Source: Vibrio ostreicida (GTDB taxonomy: Bacteria; Pseudomonadota; Gammaproteobacteria; Enterobacterales; Vibrionaceae). From it: 64,000 nt of DNA. The notes beneath the pieces are model-generated. The model had not been told where the DNA came from and did not search any database. It saw only the letters and a list, made by a program, of their open reading frames with translations. Every line of letters starts with the position of its first letter. Positions within the stretch are counted from its first letter, which is position 1. Positions 19,857 through 30,413 of the stretch are shown here, in pieces. The stretch lies in NCBI RefSeq assembly GCF_013074385.2, contig NZ_JABEYA020000009.1, positions 81,943 to 145,942 of the forward strand, in the 5' to 3' direction. The translations under genes were made by a program, and so were the position numbers.

Positions 19857-22415
19857 TTAAACCAATTTTTTCAGTCGGTAGAGGGTGTCGAGTGCCTGAC
19901 GTGGTGTTAAGTCATCAGGGTTAACGGCTGACATTGCTTCTTCTAACTCGGTCTGTTCAGGAATGAGACTGAGTTGGTTGACGATGTTTTGTGATTGGCT
20001 GCCATGCTCGTTCCCTTGACCCAATTGCTCAAGCTGAGTCAGTTTAGCGCGTGCATTTTTTATCACCTTCTTAGGGACACCAGCGAGCCCTGCTACCGCT
20101 AAACCATAGGATTTACTTGCGGCGCCTTCTTGCACGGCATGCATAAAGGCGACAGTATCGCCGTGCTCGACGGCGTCAAGGTGAACATTAGCCAGCCGAG
20201 GGATCAGGTTCGGTAATTCAGTGAGCTCAAAGTAGTGGGTTGCAAAGAGTGTCATTGACCCTAGTTCTTTTGCCAGCCATTCGGCACTTGCCCATGCTAA
20301 TGAGAGGCCATCATAAGTACTGGTGCCCCGACCTATTTCATCCATTAAAACCAGACTATTTTCGGTGGCATTATGAAGAATGTTGGCCGTTTCTGTCATT
20401 TCAACCATAAAGGTGGAGCGACCAGACGCTAGGTCATCAGATGCACCAATGCGAGTAAAGATGCGATCGATCGAGCCTATGTTAGCCGATTCAGCTGGGA
20501 CATAAGCTCCGATATGAGCCATTAGGGCAATCAAAGCTGTTTGTCGCATATAGGTTGATTTTCCCCCCATGTTTGGGCCGGTAATGATCAGCATTTTGCG
20601 TTGGGAATTCAGTTTGATTGGATTGGCAATAAAAGGTTCATCCATTACCTTTTCTACCACAGGGTGGCGCCCTGCTTGGATATCGATACCGGGCTCTTGA
20701 CTCAAATTAGGTCGACAGTAATCGAGGTGTTCAGCTCGTTCAGCCAAGTTTTGCAACACATCAATTTGAGAAAGCGCTGAAGCCAGATTTTGCAGTGGCT
20801 CCAAAGAAGGCAAGAGTAAATCAAATAACGCTTCCCACAACTGTTTTTCCAGAGCAAGCGCTTTGGATTTAGAGTTTAGTACTTTATCTTCGTGTTCTTT
20901 CAATTCGGGAATGATGTATCTTTCTGCGTTCTTAAGGGTCTGGCGACGAATATAATGAGCCGGTACCAACTGGCTTTGCCCTCGACTGACTTGAATGAAG
21001 AAACCGTGTACATTGTTGTAGCCGACTTTTAGGCTGTCAATCCCATGCTGCTCGCGTTCCTCTTGCTCTAGCTTTTCCAGATATTCGGTGGCACCGTCAG
21101 CCAGTTTACGCCACTCGTCTAGCTCTGCATCGTAGCCTGCTGCAATTACACCGCCATCGCGAATAACGACAGGAGGGTTTTCTTTAATGGCTCGTTCGAG
21201 CAGTTGGCAGATGTCATCCATTGGGGCTGATATCTTTGCCAACTTGGTGAGGTATGGATGTTTGAGAGCGGCCATCACTTGCGCCAATTCAGGCAGTTCT
21301 TGAAGCGCGAAACGCAGACGAGCCATATCTCTTGGTCGTGCGCTGCGCAGGGCCAATCTTGCCAAGATGCGCTCAATATCACCGACTTGTTTTAAAATAG
21401 GTTGAAGCTCTGTAAATAGCGATTGCGCTTTTAACTCTGTGATGGCGTCAAGTCGGTGATTCAAGGTGTCGATATCTCGTGTTGGTTGGTGTAACCAACG
21501 TTTCAACATCCGGCTTCCCATGGCGGTCGCCGTGTGATCCAGCACTTCTGCGAGTGTATTATCAGTACCGCCCGTTAGGTTGGATGTAATTTCCAGATTA
21601 CGGCGGGTTGCCGCATCCAGAATAACAGAGTGATCTTGACGATCAAACGTCAGCGACCGAATGTGAGGTAAAGCGGTTCTTTGGGTATCTTTGACGTATT
21701 GAATTAAGCATCCAGCAGCACAGAGTCCATGAGTGGCATTATCAACGCCAAACCCCACCAAATCTCGAGTGCCGAATTGCTGATTCAATTGCTGTTTTGC
21801 GGTATCAATTTCAAACTCCCAAATAGGTCGGCGGCGATTACCGTTGCGGTTTGACATCAGATGTACAGGATCGAAATCTTCTGGAAATAGAAGTTCACGT
21901 GGTGCGGTACGCTGAAGTTCCGCGGCCATCGCTTCTTCCGTCTCGGGCTCCATGAGTTGAAAACGGCCAGAGGTGATATCCAAAGTGGCGTAACCAAAAC
22001 GGCCACCACTATGGTAGATAGCGGCGATAAGGTTATCCACTCGCTCTGAAAGAAGGGCCTCATCGGTCACTGTTCCTGGTGTGACAATTCGTACGACTTT
22101 TCGTTCGACTGGACCTTTACTGGTCGCGGGGTCGCCAATTTGTTCACAAATAGCGACAGATTCACCTAACTGGACAAGCTTGGCCAAGTAACCCTCTATT
22201 GAGTGGAATGGTACGCCAGCCATCGGAATAGGCTCGCCAGCAGAGGCTCCGCGTTTAGTCAGAGATATCTCAAGCAACTGTGAAGCACGTTTAGCATCGT
22301 CGTAAAACAGCTCGTAGAAATCGCCCATTCTATACAGCAACAAAATATCTGGGTTTTCAGATTTTAACTTGAGGTACTGCTGCATCATGGGAGTGTGTTT
22401 TTGTTCAGCTTTCAC
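19857..22415 (-). CDS. mutS: DNA mismatch repair protein MutS
   Basis: MutS recognises base mismatches and recruits MutL. The 852-residue protein (E. coli 853) carries the mismatch-reading F-x-E motif (GDFYELF, near residue 36), the Walker [10 protein letters not shown] near 617, the [12 protein letters not shown] signature near 695 and a C-terminal tetramerisation tail. In V. cholerae, as I recall it, mutS sits near rpoS and recA; here recA follows about 10 kb away but the other neighbour is lptG. Confidence 0.98.
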   Translation of the reverse strand: MKAEQKHTPMMQQYLKLKSENPDILLLYRMGDFYELFYDDAKRASQLLEISLTKRGASAGEPIPMAGVPFHSIEGYLAKLVQLGESVAICEQIGDPATSKGPVERKVVRIVTPGTVTDEALLSERVDNLIAAIYHSGGRFGYATLDITSGRFQLMEPETEEAMAAELQRTAPRELLFPEDFDPVHLMSNRNGNRRRPIWEFEIDTAKQQLNQQFGTRDLVGFGVDNATHGLCAAGCLIQYVKDTQRTALPHIRSLTFDRQDHSVILDAATRRNLEITSNLTGGTDNTLAEVLDHTATAMGSRMLKRWLHQPTRDIDTLNHRLDAITELKAQSLFTELQPILKQVGDIERILARLALRSARPRDMARLRFALQELPELAQVMAALKHPYLTKLAKISAPMDDICQLLERAIKENPPVVIRDGGVIAAGYDAELDEWRKLADGATEYLEKLEQEEREQHGIDSLKVGYNNVHGFFIQVSRGQSQLVPAHYIRRQTLKNAERYIIPELKEHEDKVLNSKSKALALEKQLWEALFDLLLPSLEPLQNLASALSQIDVLQNLAERAEHLDYCRPNLSQEPGIDIQAGRHPVVEKVMDEPFIANPIKLNSQRKMLIITGPNMGGKSTYMRQTALIALMAHIGAYVPAESANIGSIDRIFTRIGASDDLASGRSTFMVEMTETANILHNATENSLVLMDEIGRGTSTYDGLSLAWASAEWLAKELGSMTLFATHYFELTELPNLIPRLANVHLDAVEHGDTVAFMHAVQEGAASKSYGLAVAGLAGVPKKVIKNARAKLTQLEQLGQGNEHGSQSQNIVNQLSLIPEQTELEEAMSAVNPDDLTPRQALDTLYRLKKLV

Positions 22416-22724
22416 GGTTTACTTCTTTGTTTGATTTTACTGTGGTTTAGGATACGTGAATCTTTTCCCAGCGAAAAGTGGTGGCGTCATTTTATCCTGT
22501 AACTTTGAGAAATAAGGATTCCGCCATTATTTCGCCTTCGCTAACGGATAAAAGGTGTGAAATGCATGATCTAAAAAGTTTTTTTTGAACTTGATCGAAT
22601 ATTAACAAACAGAGTTTCTATTCACTTTTTTGATTATATACTCTATGTCGATTTTATCGATTAATAATAACAATCCTATCAATTGCGTGTCGTAAAATGG
22701 GCACTTAGGAACTTAAGCAGATAT
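22416..22724. other. 309-bp divergent intergenic region upstream of mutS and the yqiJ-like operon
   Basis: The part nearest the yqiJ-like gene is strongly AT-rich. A TATACT (22637-22642) is a possible -10 element for the plus-strand operon, with only a poor -35 (TTTCTA, 22615). No match to a sigma-54 (GG-N10-GC) or a clear sigma-E promoter was found by eye. No coding frame is convincing. Confidence 0.4.
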
Positions 22725-23351
22725 ATGACTTTACATGATTTTTTCTACGCATTAGCCAATTGGCCAACCAGTGTTTTCTTTTTTCCATTTGGTCTGTTTT
22801 TGTTGATCATGCTGATTGATTTGGTTTTTAACGTTGTGGACAGCGTAACCGCTGACATGGAACTCTTCGATCTAGATAATATTCCCGGTTCGGGTTTGTT
22901 ACTGCCACCTGTTTTATCTAAGGTGCCGTTAATGGTTGCACTTTGCACAAGCTTTTTTGTGGCGACCGTGTTGTCATTTTACATGTCTCATCACACTCAA
23001 GAATGGCTGACTGGGTATTCTCTGGATATTGCCAACGTTTTGTCGATTCCTGTTATCGCTTACCTAGCGTTAATTATTGCAGCATGGATGTTAAAGCCTC
23101 TTAGTCCGCTATTTGATAAGGCCAAAGCCTTTGCATCCGTTGAATTTGTGGGTATGACGGCAAGAGTGCATAGCAGCAAAGTGACGGCGCTCATGGGAGA
23201 AGTTATGGTGATGCAAAATGGGAACGAATATTTACTCGATGCCGTGATTGAAAAAGAGCAAGATCTTGCTTATGGCGATGAGGTTGTCATCGTTTCAAGA
23301 GAAAAAGAGCTAAATCGATATGTCGTTATGAAAAATAATACAAATCTTTAA
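22725..23351 (+). CDS. YqiJ-like inner-membrane protein with OB (NfeD-like) domain
   Basis: The 208-residue protein has three membrane segments (about 18-40, 65-88, 103-125) and a C-terminal cytoplasmic OB-fold-like domain (about 138-205: VGMTARVHSSKVTALMGEVM). E. coli YqiJ has 209 residues and the same layout, and is encoded next to the flotillin YqiK. NfeD/YqiJ proteins associate with SPFH proteins in membranes. ATG 22725 is preferred over TTG 22683 by length. It heads a five-gene operon. Confidence 0.82.
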   Translation: MTLHDFFYALANWPTSVFFFPFGLFLLIMLIDLVFNVVDSVTADMELFDLDNIPGSGLLLPPVLSKVPLMVALCTSFFVATVLSFYMSHHTQEWLTGYSLDIANVLSIPVIAYLALIIAAWMLKPLSPLFDKAKAFASVEFVGMTARVHSSKVTALMGEVMVMQNGNEYLLDAVIEKEQDLAYGDEVVIVSREKELNRYVVMKNNTNL

Positions 23352-23390
23352 ACGAAAAAATAATATAAATTTTAAATTAGGAGTTGGTTG

Positions 23391-25478
23391 ATGATAATTT
23401 CCCCAAGTATGATTTTTATCGGTTCGGGAGTTGGTGTTGGGTTGCTTATCCTTATTTTTATTACCTCTAGATATAAAAAAGTGAGAGGTGAAGGAGATGC
23501 ATTGATTGTTAATGGACTTGATCGCACAAGAGCGTCACTTACTGGTACTTTTGTTTGGCCTGTGCTCAATCGTCATGAGTATATGGATATTACACGTAAG
23601 AAGATCTCTGTTACGCGAAGTGGTCGTAAGGATCAGGAAGGCGAAGAATATGAAGGGCTTCATTGTCGCGATAATATCCGAGCTGACTTGAAAGTCGATT
23701 TTTACATTGGTGTGAATCATGAAGAAGAGGATATCGTTCGGGTTGCTAAGCTTTTTACTGCACATGATGCGTCTAACCTTGAGCGATTAAAGGATCATTT
23801 TCAGCCCAAGTTCTCAGAAGCGTTGAAAACCGCGGTTAAACAATTTGAATTTGAAGAACTCTTGACCAATCGTCGTGCTTTTCGTGATGCGGTGGTTCAG
23901 GTTATTGGCAGTGAAATGGATGGTTTCAAAATTTACGATGTGGTGATTGATAAAATTGATCAGACGGCCTTGGATGCTCACAACCCGAACAACATTCTAG
24001 ATGTTGAAGGTATTCGAAAAATTTCGGCGATTACGGCGAATAAGAATACTGAGACCAATGCCATCCGTCAGGATGAACGCACCACAATGAAAAAGAAAAA
24101 TGTTGAAGCAGAAGCAAATCGTCTTCAACTCGACAAGCAAGAGCATGAAAGTGTTGCACGTATACAGCGTGAAGTAGAGATCATTAAAGCTCAGGAACAA
24201 GCGTTGACTGCTGAAAAGAGAGAAGAATATGAGCGAGTCACCCAGTTAGCCAAACTGGAAACAGAAGAGGAAGTGTCTAAAAAGCGCGAGAGTGTTGAGA
24301 TGGAAGTGGAGATGACCCGCATCGCCAACCAGCGTCAGGTTGCTATTCAGCAAGAAGAGCTAAATCGTTCTGTTGAAACGGAAAAAGTGAGGACTGCGAC
24401 GGAAGTGGTCGAAAAAGAAATGCAAAAAGAGACCACCATCGAAGAATCGATGAAGTCTGTGGCTGAAACCCGTTCACAACGTGTCGAAATCGAGCGTAAA
24501 ATTGCCCGAGAAGAAGAAGAAACAGAAAACCTGCGAGTGACCGAGAAAGTCAACCGTAAAAAGCGCGTTACCATGGTTGAAGCAGAAGCGTTAGCGGAAT
24601 CGGCTCAGTTGGAACTTTTGGTTGGCGCTCGTGCTGAAAAAGATGCCGCAAAAGAAAGGGCAGAACGTTTACTGATTGAAAATGAAGCTGAACTTAAAGT
24701 CAAAACCCGTGAAGCTGAAAATGAATTTGCAGTGAAATCACGTGAAGCCGAAGCCGATCACGCTGTTTCGGTGAAACGTGCTGAAGCAGAGTTTATTGCT
24801 AAAGACAAAGAAGCTGCGGCGAAAGAGCGTATGGCTCATGCCGAGAAAGAGCATATTAGCGCGACAGGCTTGGCCGAGGTAGAAGTCGAGAGAGAGCGTG
24901 CTCAGGCAATTCGTGATACTGGTGCAGCCGAAGCGTTTGCTTTGCAAAGTGCTGGTGAAGCGGAAGCAGAAGCCATGCGAGCGAAAGGGTTAGCGGAAGC
25001 CGAAGCTCAGTCTGCTCGCTTTGAAGCCGCTCAGCAGTATGATGAACATACTCGTGAGCACGATAAATGGGTTATGCAGCTGCAACAGGAAAAAGATCTT
25101 GAGATGGCCCGCATTGATGCGCAGAAATCTGTGGTGAGTGCCAATGCTCAAGCTATAGCACAGGCTCTATCAGATGCAGATATCAAACTGTTCGGTGGAG
25201 AAGGTATCGAGCAGATTCGTAAAACCATTTTGGATGCATCTGCATTGGATAGTAAGTTTGAGGAATCGAAAGTACTTAATCCTTTGGTGTCTGACTATAT
25301 GGAAGGTAACCGCAGTTTACCGCAAGATATTAAAGATATTCTCGAAAATACGGACTTAAAAAGCAGTGACTTGAGCAATGTTGCTTTAGCCAGTTTGTTA
25401 AGTTCTCAAGGTGGTGCGGGAGAACTGATGAAGAAAATTCAAAACTCGCTCAGCGCAGCCTCTGAAAACCAATCTTAA
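23391..25478 (+). CDS. Flotillin/YqiK family SPFH protein, extended
   Basis: This is a membrane scaffold of the SPFH (band 7/flotillin) family. A hydrophobic segment lies at residues 4-25 (MIFIGSGVGVGLLILIFI), an SPFH domain at about 27-205, and then roughly 350 residues of Glu/Ala/Lys-rich coiled coil with repeated EAEA motifs. A C-terminal segment of about 100 residues (from SVVSANAQAIAQAL) is not Glu-rich. At 695 residues it is much longer than E. coli YqiK (553). ATG 23391 is preceded by TTAGGAG. It directly follows the yqiJ-like gene, as in E. coli. Confidence 0.85.
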   Translation: MIISPSMIFIGSGVGVGLLILIFITSRYKKVRGEGDALIVNGLDRTRASLTGTFVWPVLNRHEYMDITRKKISVTRSGRKDQEGEEYEGLHCRDNIRADLKVDFYIGVNHEEEDIVRVAKLFTAHDASNLERLKDHFQPKFSEALKTAVKQFEFEELLTNRRAFRDAVVQVIGSEMDGFKIYDVVIDKIDQTALDAHNPNNILDVEGIRKISAITANKNTETNAIRQDERTTMKKKNVEAEANRLQLDKQEHESVARIQREVEIIKAQEQALTAEKREEYERVTQLAKLETEEEVSKKRESVEMEVEMTRIANQRQVAIQQEELNRSVETEKVRTATEVVEKEMQKETTIEESMKSVAETRSQRVEIERKIAREEEETENLRVTEKVNRKKRVTMVEAEALAESAQLELLVGARAEKDAAKERAERLLIENEAELKVKTREAENEFAVKSREAEADHAVSVKRAEAEFIAKDKEAAAKERMAHAEKEHISATGLAEVEVERERAQAIRDTGAAEAFALQSAGEAEAEAMRAKGLAEAEAQSARFEAAQQYDEHTREHDKWVMQLQQEKDLEMARIDAQKSVVSANAQAIAQALSDADIKLFGGEGIEQIRKTILDASALDSKFEESKVLNPLVSDYMEGNRSLPQDIKDILENTDLKSSDLSNVALASLLSSQGGAGELMKKIQNSLSAASENQS

Positions 25479-25501
25479 CCGCAAAAACTTTCTCACAGAA
25501 T

Positions 25502-25525
25502 CCCGCTTCTTTCCTAAGAAGCGGG
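25502..25525 (+). other. Intercistronic hairpin between flotillin and ATPase genes
   Basis: CCCGCTTCT and AGAAGCGGG form a perfect 9-bp stem with a six-base loop. No T tract follows, so it is probably a processing or mRNA-stability element rather than a terminator. It could set different levels of flotillin and ATPase. Confidence 0.6.
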
Positions 25526-25541
25526 GTTAGCAGGTATTATT

Positions 25542-28500
25542 ATGTCCGATTCGACTCAAAAAGCTGTGAGTGAAGGTGGTGCTTACGAAGTCCTCAAAGC
25601 TCGTTTGTCGCAACAAGGCTTACAACTAAAAACGCTCACTCAATCTTTTAATCAGAAGCGCCAACAAGTTTTTGGTGGACAAGATCTTAAACTTGTCGGA
25701 AAAACCAATGTTCAGACCGATGCACGTTGCATCCCGATAGATATGGCTCAGGTAAACCAACAGTTGTTGTTTGGCTATCAGGTCAGTGTTGGGATGAAAG
25801 CGGTTCCTGCTCTTCAGGATGTGTTCGGGTTGTACCAACTGCATGAAAATGACGGTACATTTAGGCTTGAGCCTATTAGTTTAGAAGACAGTTTTCTTAA
25901 AGAACAAAGGTTTATGCATGAATTTGCAGAGCTGTTTACTTACTATCGGGATGCGCGGTTGTCGCAGATATCACGTAAGGAGAATATTCTTTATATTGCC
26001 TTCCAAATTGGAATGCGTGCCGAAGACCGCAAAGTATTTCGTTTCCAAATTAATGCTAACTCAATCGAGTACATCGACTCGGTTGGCCAAACCTCTTTGG
26101 TCAGTGCGGCCCAACATGATTTTGACTGGATAGCGACGACTAGAGATGATCATGTTTTGGGTAACCATCCCCATGTTTCGATCCAAGATAAACTGTTTGT
26201 AGAATGTATCGGTGGTGATCTTACCATTAAGATCGAGGACAACACAGAAGATGGCAAAGGCATTTATAGTGAAGCCGTTGAAGACCCCCATCAAAGTGTG
26301 TCTGATGCCCAGATAGATTATGCGTTTGTTGGTGAGCTTATTGTTCTCAAAGTCCGTCCAAATCGAGAGCGTCAAGATCGCTATTTCGTTTATAACCCTT
26401 TGACTCAAAAAGTGGTCCGTGCTGATGCACTTAGTATGAGCGCTAAAGCACTACCCGAAGATCATGGTTTACTTTATTCTCATGGTTTTGTACTGGCAAA
26501 TGGGGAACATAAACAGTTCGATATGCCTTGGCACCATTTGCAGTTTTTTCAGAAAGTTGTGTCACCTAATGGCGAAGATATTCTGTATTTCTTCTTCAAC
26601 ATACTTGAAGGGTATTACGTCTCGTTCACCTACAACATGATTGAGAAACAGTTTGCTGCACCGATGGACAGTCACGGGTTTAGTTTATATCCGGATGGAC
26701 GGATGCTGGTCTTTCAAGTTTCCGAGAATGCTGAAGCCTCAACTATCCATCCACTGCGGATTTGGGATACGCCTTTTTCTACTGCCGAACATTACGCACA
26801 TCTCAACCCCCAAACCGATGGTAGTAGCCCGTTATTTAATCTCGGGAATGCCGAGTTAGTCCGTGCACTCTCTTCTGTGTTGTCAGTCAGTCAGCTTGCT
26901 CAAACAAAAGAAGTGACTCAAGCGGCTTTTGAAATGCTTTTAAAGCAATGTCAAAGCACCTTAGATCATTACCATTGGTTGAGCGATGGCTATGCATTGG
27001 GGCTGGGGGAGGCTATCGGTGATTTGATGGCGACCGCTGATAAGATTATTGATGAGTTCGCTAAAGTACAGCAGTTGCAAAGCTTTGCTTCTGAGAGCCT
27101 TAGCCAACAAAAAACAGTGATTGATGATCTGGTTGGTAAGATCAAGCTTGCCCCTAAGGATCAGGCTAACACCTTACTGGCGTTATTGGCGGAAGTGAAA
27201 GCTCAGGTTGGTGCAACGATGGCGTTGCGACAACAACATTACATTGACGCTGAGAGCGTTGATAACCTTCTAACGGTTCTGCAAGTGCAGCGCGAAGGGC
27301 TCAACCAGCAGTTGCTGACTTTGTTGCAGGATGAGAAGGCTTATCAGCCCTTTAAACATCAGATTGAAAAGATCGAGTCAACGCTTGAGAAAACCGATAA
27401 AAGGTCGCAGTTAGCAAAATTGCAGTCAGAGGTTGAGACGCTCAGAAGTGATCTTCAACTGGTGACGGAAGAAGTCACGGAAATAGAGACCGATGATCCA
27501 ACGCAATCTACCCGTATTTTAGATTTAACGACAGAAATATCTTCTTTATTAAATAGTGTTGCTGCAAAACTAAGAAGCAAGAGTAAAGGGTTACAAAGTG
27601 AAGAGTCTCAAGCCGAGTTTAGTGCTCAGTTCAAACTCTTGGGCCAATCGGTCAGTAGTGCTATGGAGCAAGCAAATTCCCCTGATGAATGTGATGCTCA
27701 GTTAGCAAAATTGATTGCACAATTAGACAAGCTGGAATCTCGTTTTGCTGACTTTGACCAGTTTTTGGCAGAAATATATTCTAAGAGAGACGAAATCCAG
27801 TCAACGTTAGACAACCACAAACAACAGTTGGTTTCCGCACAGCAGCGACGTGTTCAGAATCTGCTTCAAGCGGCAGAAGTGACGTTGGCGAGTATTGAAA
27901 AGCGCTTATCCAAATTTGATGATGTCTCTGGGTTAAATAGTTACTTTGCCACTGACGCTATGGTACTTAAACTGCAGCAACTATCAGAGTCGATTCGTCA
28001 GTTAGGTGATAGTGTGAAGTCCGACAGTTTAGATGCGAAGCTAAAGTCACTTCAAGATCAGTCATTACGGGCATTGCGTGATAATCAGGATATCTTCGAG
28101 CAAGGAGGCAAAGTCCTTCGATTGGGCAGGCACCGTTTTAGCGTCAACCAACAGGCGTTAGATCTGAGTTTGGTCGAGCAGCAAGGAACCTTATGCACGC
28201 ATATTTCGGGAACAGATTTTTATCAGCCGATTGATGACCCCGTATTTTTGCAATCGCAGAGCGCCGCTCGTTTGGATGTAGCCTCGGAAAGTGATGACGT
28301 ATACCGAGCGGAGTATTTGGCGTATTTAATGCTACATTCTGCTGAACAGGAGGCGGCCGACTTTGATATGGACACACTATATGCCAGTGTGGCCGATCAC
28401 ACATTGACCGCCTTGGTCCAACGCTTCTCTGCCCCACGTTATAAAGAAGGTTATGTTAAAGGGATTCACGATATTGACGCGGTGAAAATCCTGACTCAGC

Positions 28501-30413
28501 TTTTACCCATTCACCAGAAAGCGGGCTTACTGCGCTTTAGTCAGTTAGCTCGGGCCCATGCTTTACTTTGGTTGTTGGCTCAGGATGAAGCCACTATAGA
28601 TGACTTTCGACAAAGAGCGAGTAACGCCGACCTTCTTCGTCAGCATCTTAATGCCTTTGATGCATTTCAAGAGTTGCAGCAAGAACTCTCAACTCGACTC
28701 CCCGTCGAAACGGCTCAAGACAGTGCGAGCTATCTTATCCATATCCTGTCTCAACAGGAGTTGCACATTGACGTCAGTCAGGATGCACTTAATGTGTGTG
28801 ACGACTATATTCAATTTCGACGCAGCTTGGGTTGGGTTCCCGCCTCACAGAATATACAAGAACAGTACAACGACCATGTTCAGTGGCTAAAGGCTTATGC
28901 CTTGAAGAAAAATTATGGACAGGCGTTTGTGATTGAAAGTGCGGTGATTGCGGTATGTAAAACACGATCAGAGCTGAGTCTGCGAAGCGTCGATTTTTCT
29001 TTGCAGTGCACCGTTAAGGAGTTGTTGGGTGAGCATGGGCGGTTGAACAAAGGCGAATTGGTTTTGGTTTTGGATGATTTTATCCAACGTACTGAATGGC
29101 ACCGAAGTCAATTACTTCCTATGTATGAAGCGTATTTGAGCCAGCGAACCGCCTTGCTTACTGAAGCAAAAGACACGTTTAGACTGAATGAATTCAAACC
29201 ACGGCCACTGACGTCATTTGTGCGTAATAAATTGATCAGTGAAAGTTACCTGCCATTGATTGGTGATAATTTCGCCAAGCAAATGGGGACGTTGGGGGAC
29301 AACAAACGGACCGATTTGATGGGGATGTTACTGCTTATATCTCCGCCTGGTTACGGCAAAACAACCTTGATTGAATATGTTGCGCACAAGTTAGGTTTGG
29401 TGTTTATGAAAATCAATGGTCCTTCTATCGGTCATCAGACTACGTCCCTTGATCCCGCAGATGCCCCTGACCAAAATGCTGCTCGCGAGATTGAGAAAAT
29501 CAATTTAGCCTTTGAAATGGGCAATAACGTCTTACTCTACTTGGATGATATTCAGCACACTCATCCTGAGCTGTTACAGAAATTTATTTCTTTGTGTGAT
29601 GGGACCAGACGAATTGAGGGTACTTGGCAAGGGAAAACCAAAACTTACGATATGCGCGGTAAAAAGTTTGCCGTGGTTATGGCGGGTAATCCCTATACAG
29701 AAACCGGCGAAGCATTTCGTATCCCAGATATGCTGGCTAACCGGGCTGATATCTATAACTTGGGTGATATGCTATCCGACCAACAGCATGCATTTGAGCT
29801 GAGTTTCATTGAAAACTCATTGACCTCTAATCCCGTATTAGCGCCTTTGGCAACGCGAGATCTTAACGATCTTTATCGATTTGTTCGTCTGGCGGAGGGT
29901 GAGAGCATTGCCTTAAGTGAAATGAGTGATGCGTACTCTGCGACCGAAGCAAATGAAATCGTCACCACTATCCAAAAATTGTCAAAAGTACAACACACTG
30001 TCCTAAAGGTTAATCAGCAATACATCCAATCGGCTGCGACAGCAGATCAATATCGTGTTGAACCTGCATTTAAGCTGCAAGGCTCCTATCGAAATATGAA
30101 TAAACTGGTGGAAAAAATATCTTCGGTGATGACTGATCAAGAACTTGATACCTTGCTTCAAGATCACTATCAGGGTGAAGCCCAAACTTTAGCGAATGGA
30201 ACGGAAGAAAACTTGCTGAAACTGGCAGAGTTGAGAGGAAACATGACAGAAACTCAGGCTCAACGGTGGAAAGAGATTAAAGAAGGGTATCAACGCCAGC
30301 AATTAATGGGAGACTCGGAAGACAGAGCCGGTCAGGTGGTACAACAACTGGCGAGACTGAATCAGTACGTCGCTCGATTCGGTCAAGTTGAGACTAAGGA
30401 AGGCAGTATATGA
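25542..30413 (+). CDS. Giant coiled-coil AAA ATPase (DUF3686-type, 'DNA repair ATPase' family)
   Basis: The protein has 1623 residues. The N-terminal 30-470 region is beta-rich and resembles the DUF3686 family; 480-850 is Gln/Leu-rich coiled coil; 1000-1230 is helical; an AAA-type ATPase domain follows with Walker A PPGYGKTT at 1268-1275 and Walker B LYLDD ending at Asp 1335-1336, then RIPDMLANRAD as a likely sensor/Arg segment. Databases tend to call such proteins 'DNA repair ATPase', a label I know of no experiment for. No membrane span or signal is seen, so it is cytoplasmic, probably docking on the flotillin. Its stop overlaps the next ATG (ATGA). Confidence 0.75.
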   Translation: MSDSTQKAVSEGGAYEVLKARLSQQGLQLKTLTQSFNQKRQQVFGGQDLKLVGKTNVQTDARCIPIDMAQVNQQLLFGYQVSVGMKAVPALQDVFGLYQLHENDGTFRLEPISLEDSFLKEQRFMHEFAELFTYYRDARLSQISRKENILYIAFQIGMRAEDRKVFRFQINANSIEYIDSVGQTSLVSAAQHDFDWIATTRDDHVLGNHPHVSIQDKLFVECIGGDLTIKIEDNTEDGKGIYSEAVEDPHQSVSDAQIDYAFVGELIVLKVRPNRERQDRYFVYNPLTQKVVRADALSMSAKALPEDHGLLYSHGFVLANGEHKQFDMPWHHLQFFQKVVSPNGEDILYFFFNILEGYYVSFTYNMIEKQFAAPMDSHGFSLYPDGRMLVFQVSENAEASTIHPLRIWDTPFSTAEHYAHLNPQTDGSSPLFNLGNAELVRALSSVLSVSQLAQTKEVTQAAFEMLLKQCQSTLDHYHWLSDGYALGLGEAIGDLMATADKIIDEFAKVQQLQSFASESLSQQKTVIDDLVGKIKLAPKDQANTLLALLAEVKAQVGATMALRQQHYIDAESVDNLLTVLQVQREGLNQQLLTLLQDEKAYQPFKHQIEKIESTLEKTDKRSQLAKLQSEVETLRSDLQLVTEEVTEIETDDPTQSTRILDLTTEISSLLNSVAAKLRSKSKGLQSEESQAEFSAQFKLLGQSVSSAMEQANSPDECDAQLAKLIAQLDKLESRFADFDQFLAEIYSKRDEIQSTLDNHKQQLVSAQQRRVQNLLQAAEVTLASIEKRLSKFDDVSGLNSYFATDAMVLKLQQLSESIRQLGDSVKSDSLDAKLKSLQDQSLRALRDNQDIFEQGGKVLRLGRHRFSVNQQALDLSLVEQQGTLCTHISGTDFYQPIDDPVFLQSQSAARLDVASESDDVYRAEYLAYLMLHSAEQEAADFDMDTLYASVADHTLTALVQRFSAPRYKEGYVKGIHDIDAVKILTQLLPIHQKAGLLRFSQLARAHALLWLLAQDEATIDDFRQRASNADLLRQHLNAFDAFQELQQELSTRLPVETAQDSASYLIHILSQQELHIDVSQDALNVCDDYIQFRRSLGWVPASQNIQEQYNDHVQWLKAYALKKNYGQAFVIESAVIAVCKTRSELSLRSVDFSLQCTVKELLGEHGRLNKGELVLVLDDFIQRTEWHRSQLLPMYEAYLSQRTALLTEAKDTFRLNEFKPRPLTSFVRNKLISESYLPLIGDNFAKQMGTLGDNKRTDLMGMLLLISPPGYGKTTLIEYVAHKLGLVFMKINGPSIGHQTTSLDPADAPDQNAAREIEKINLAFEMGNNVLLYLDDIQHTHPELLQKFISLCDGTRRIEGTWQGKTKTYDMRGKKFAVVMAGNPYTETGEAFRIPDMLANRADIYNLGDMLSDQQHAFELSFIENSLTSNPVLAPLATRDLNDLYRFVRLAEGESIALSEMSDAYSATEANEIVTTIQKLSKVQHTVLKVNQQYIQSAATADQYRVEPAFKLQGSYRNMNKLVEKISSVMTDQELDTLLQDHYQGEAQTLANGTEENLLKLAELRGNMTETQAQRWKEIKEGYQRQQLMGDSEDRAGQVVQQLARLNQYVARFGQVETKEGSI

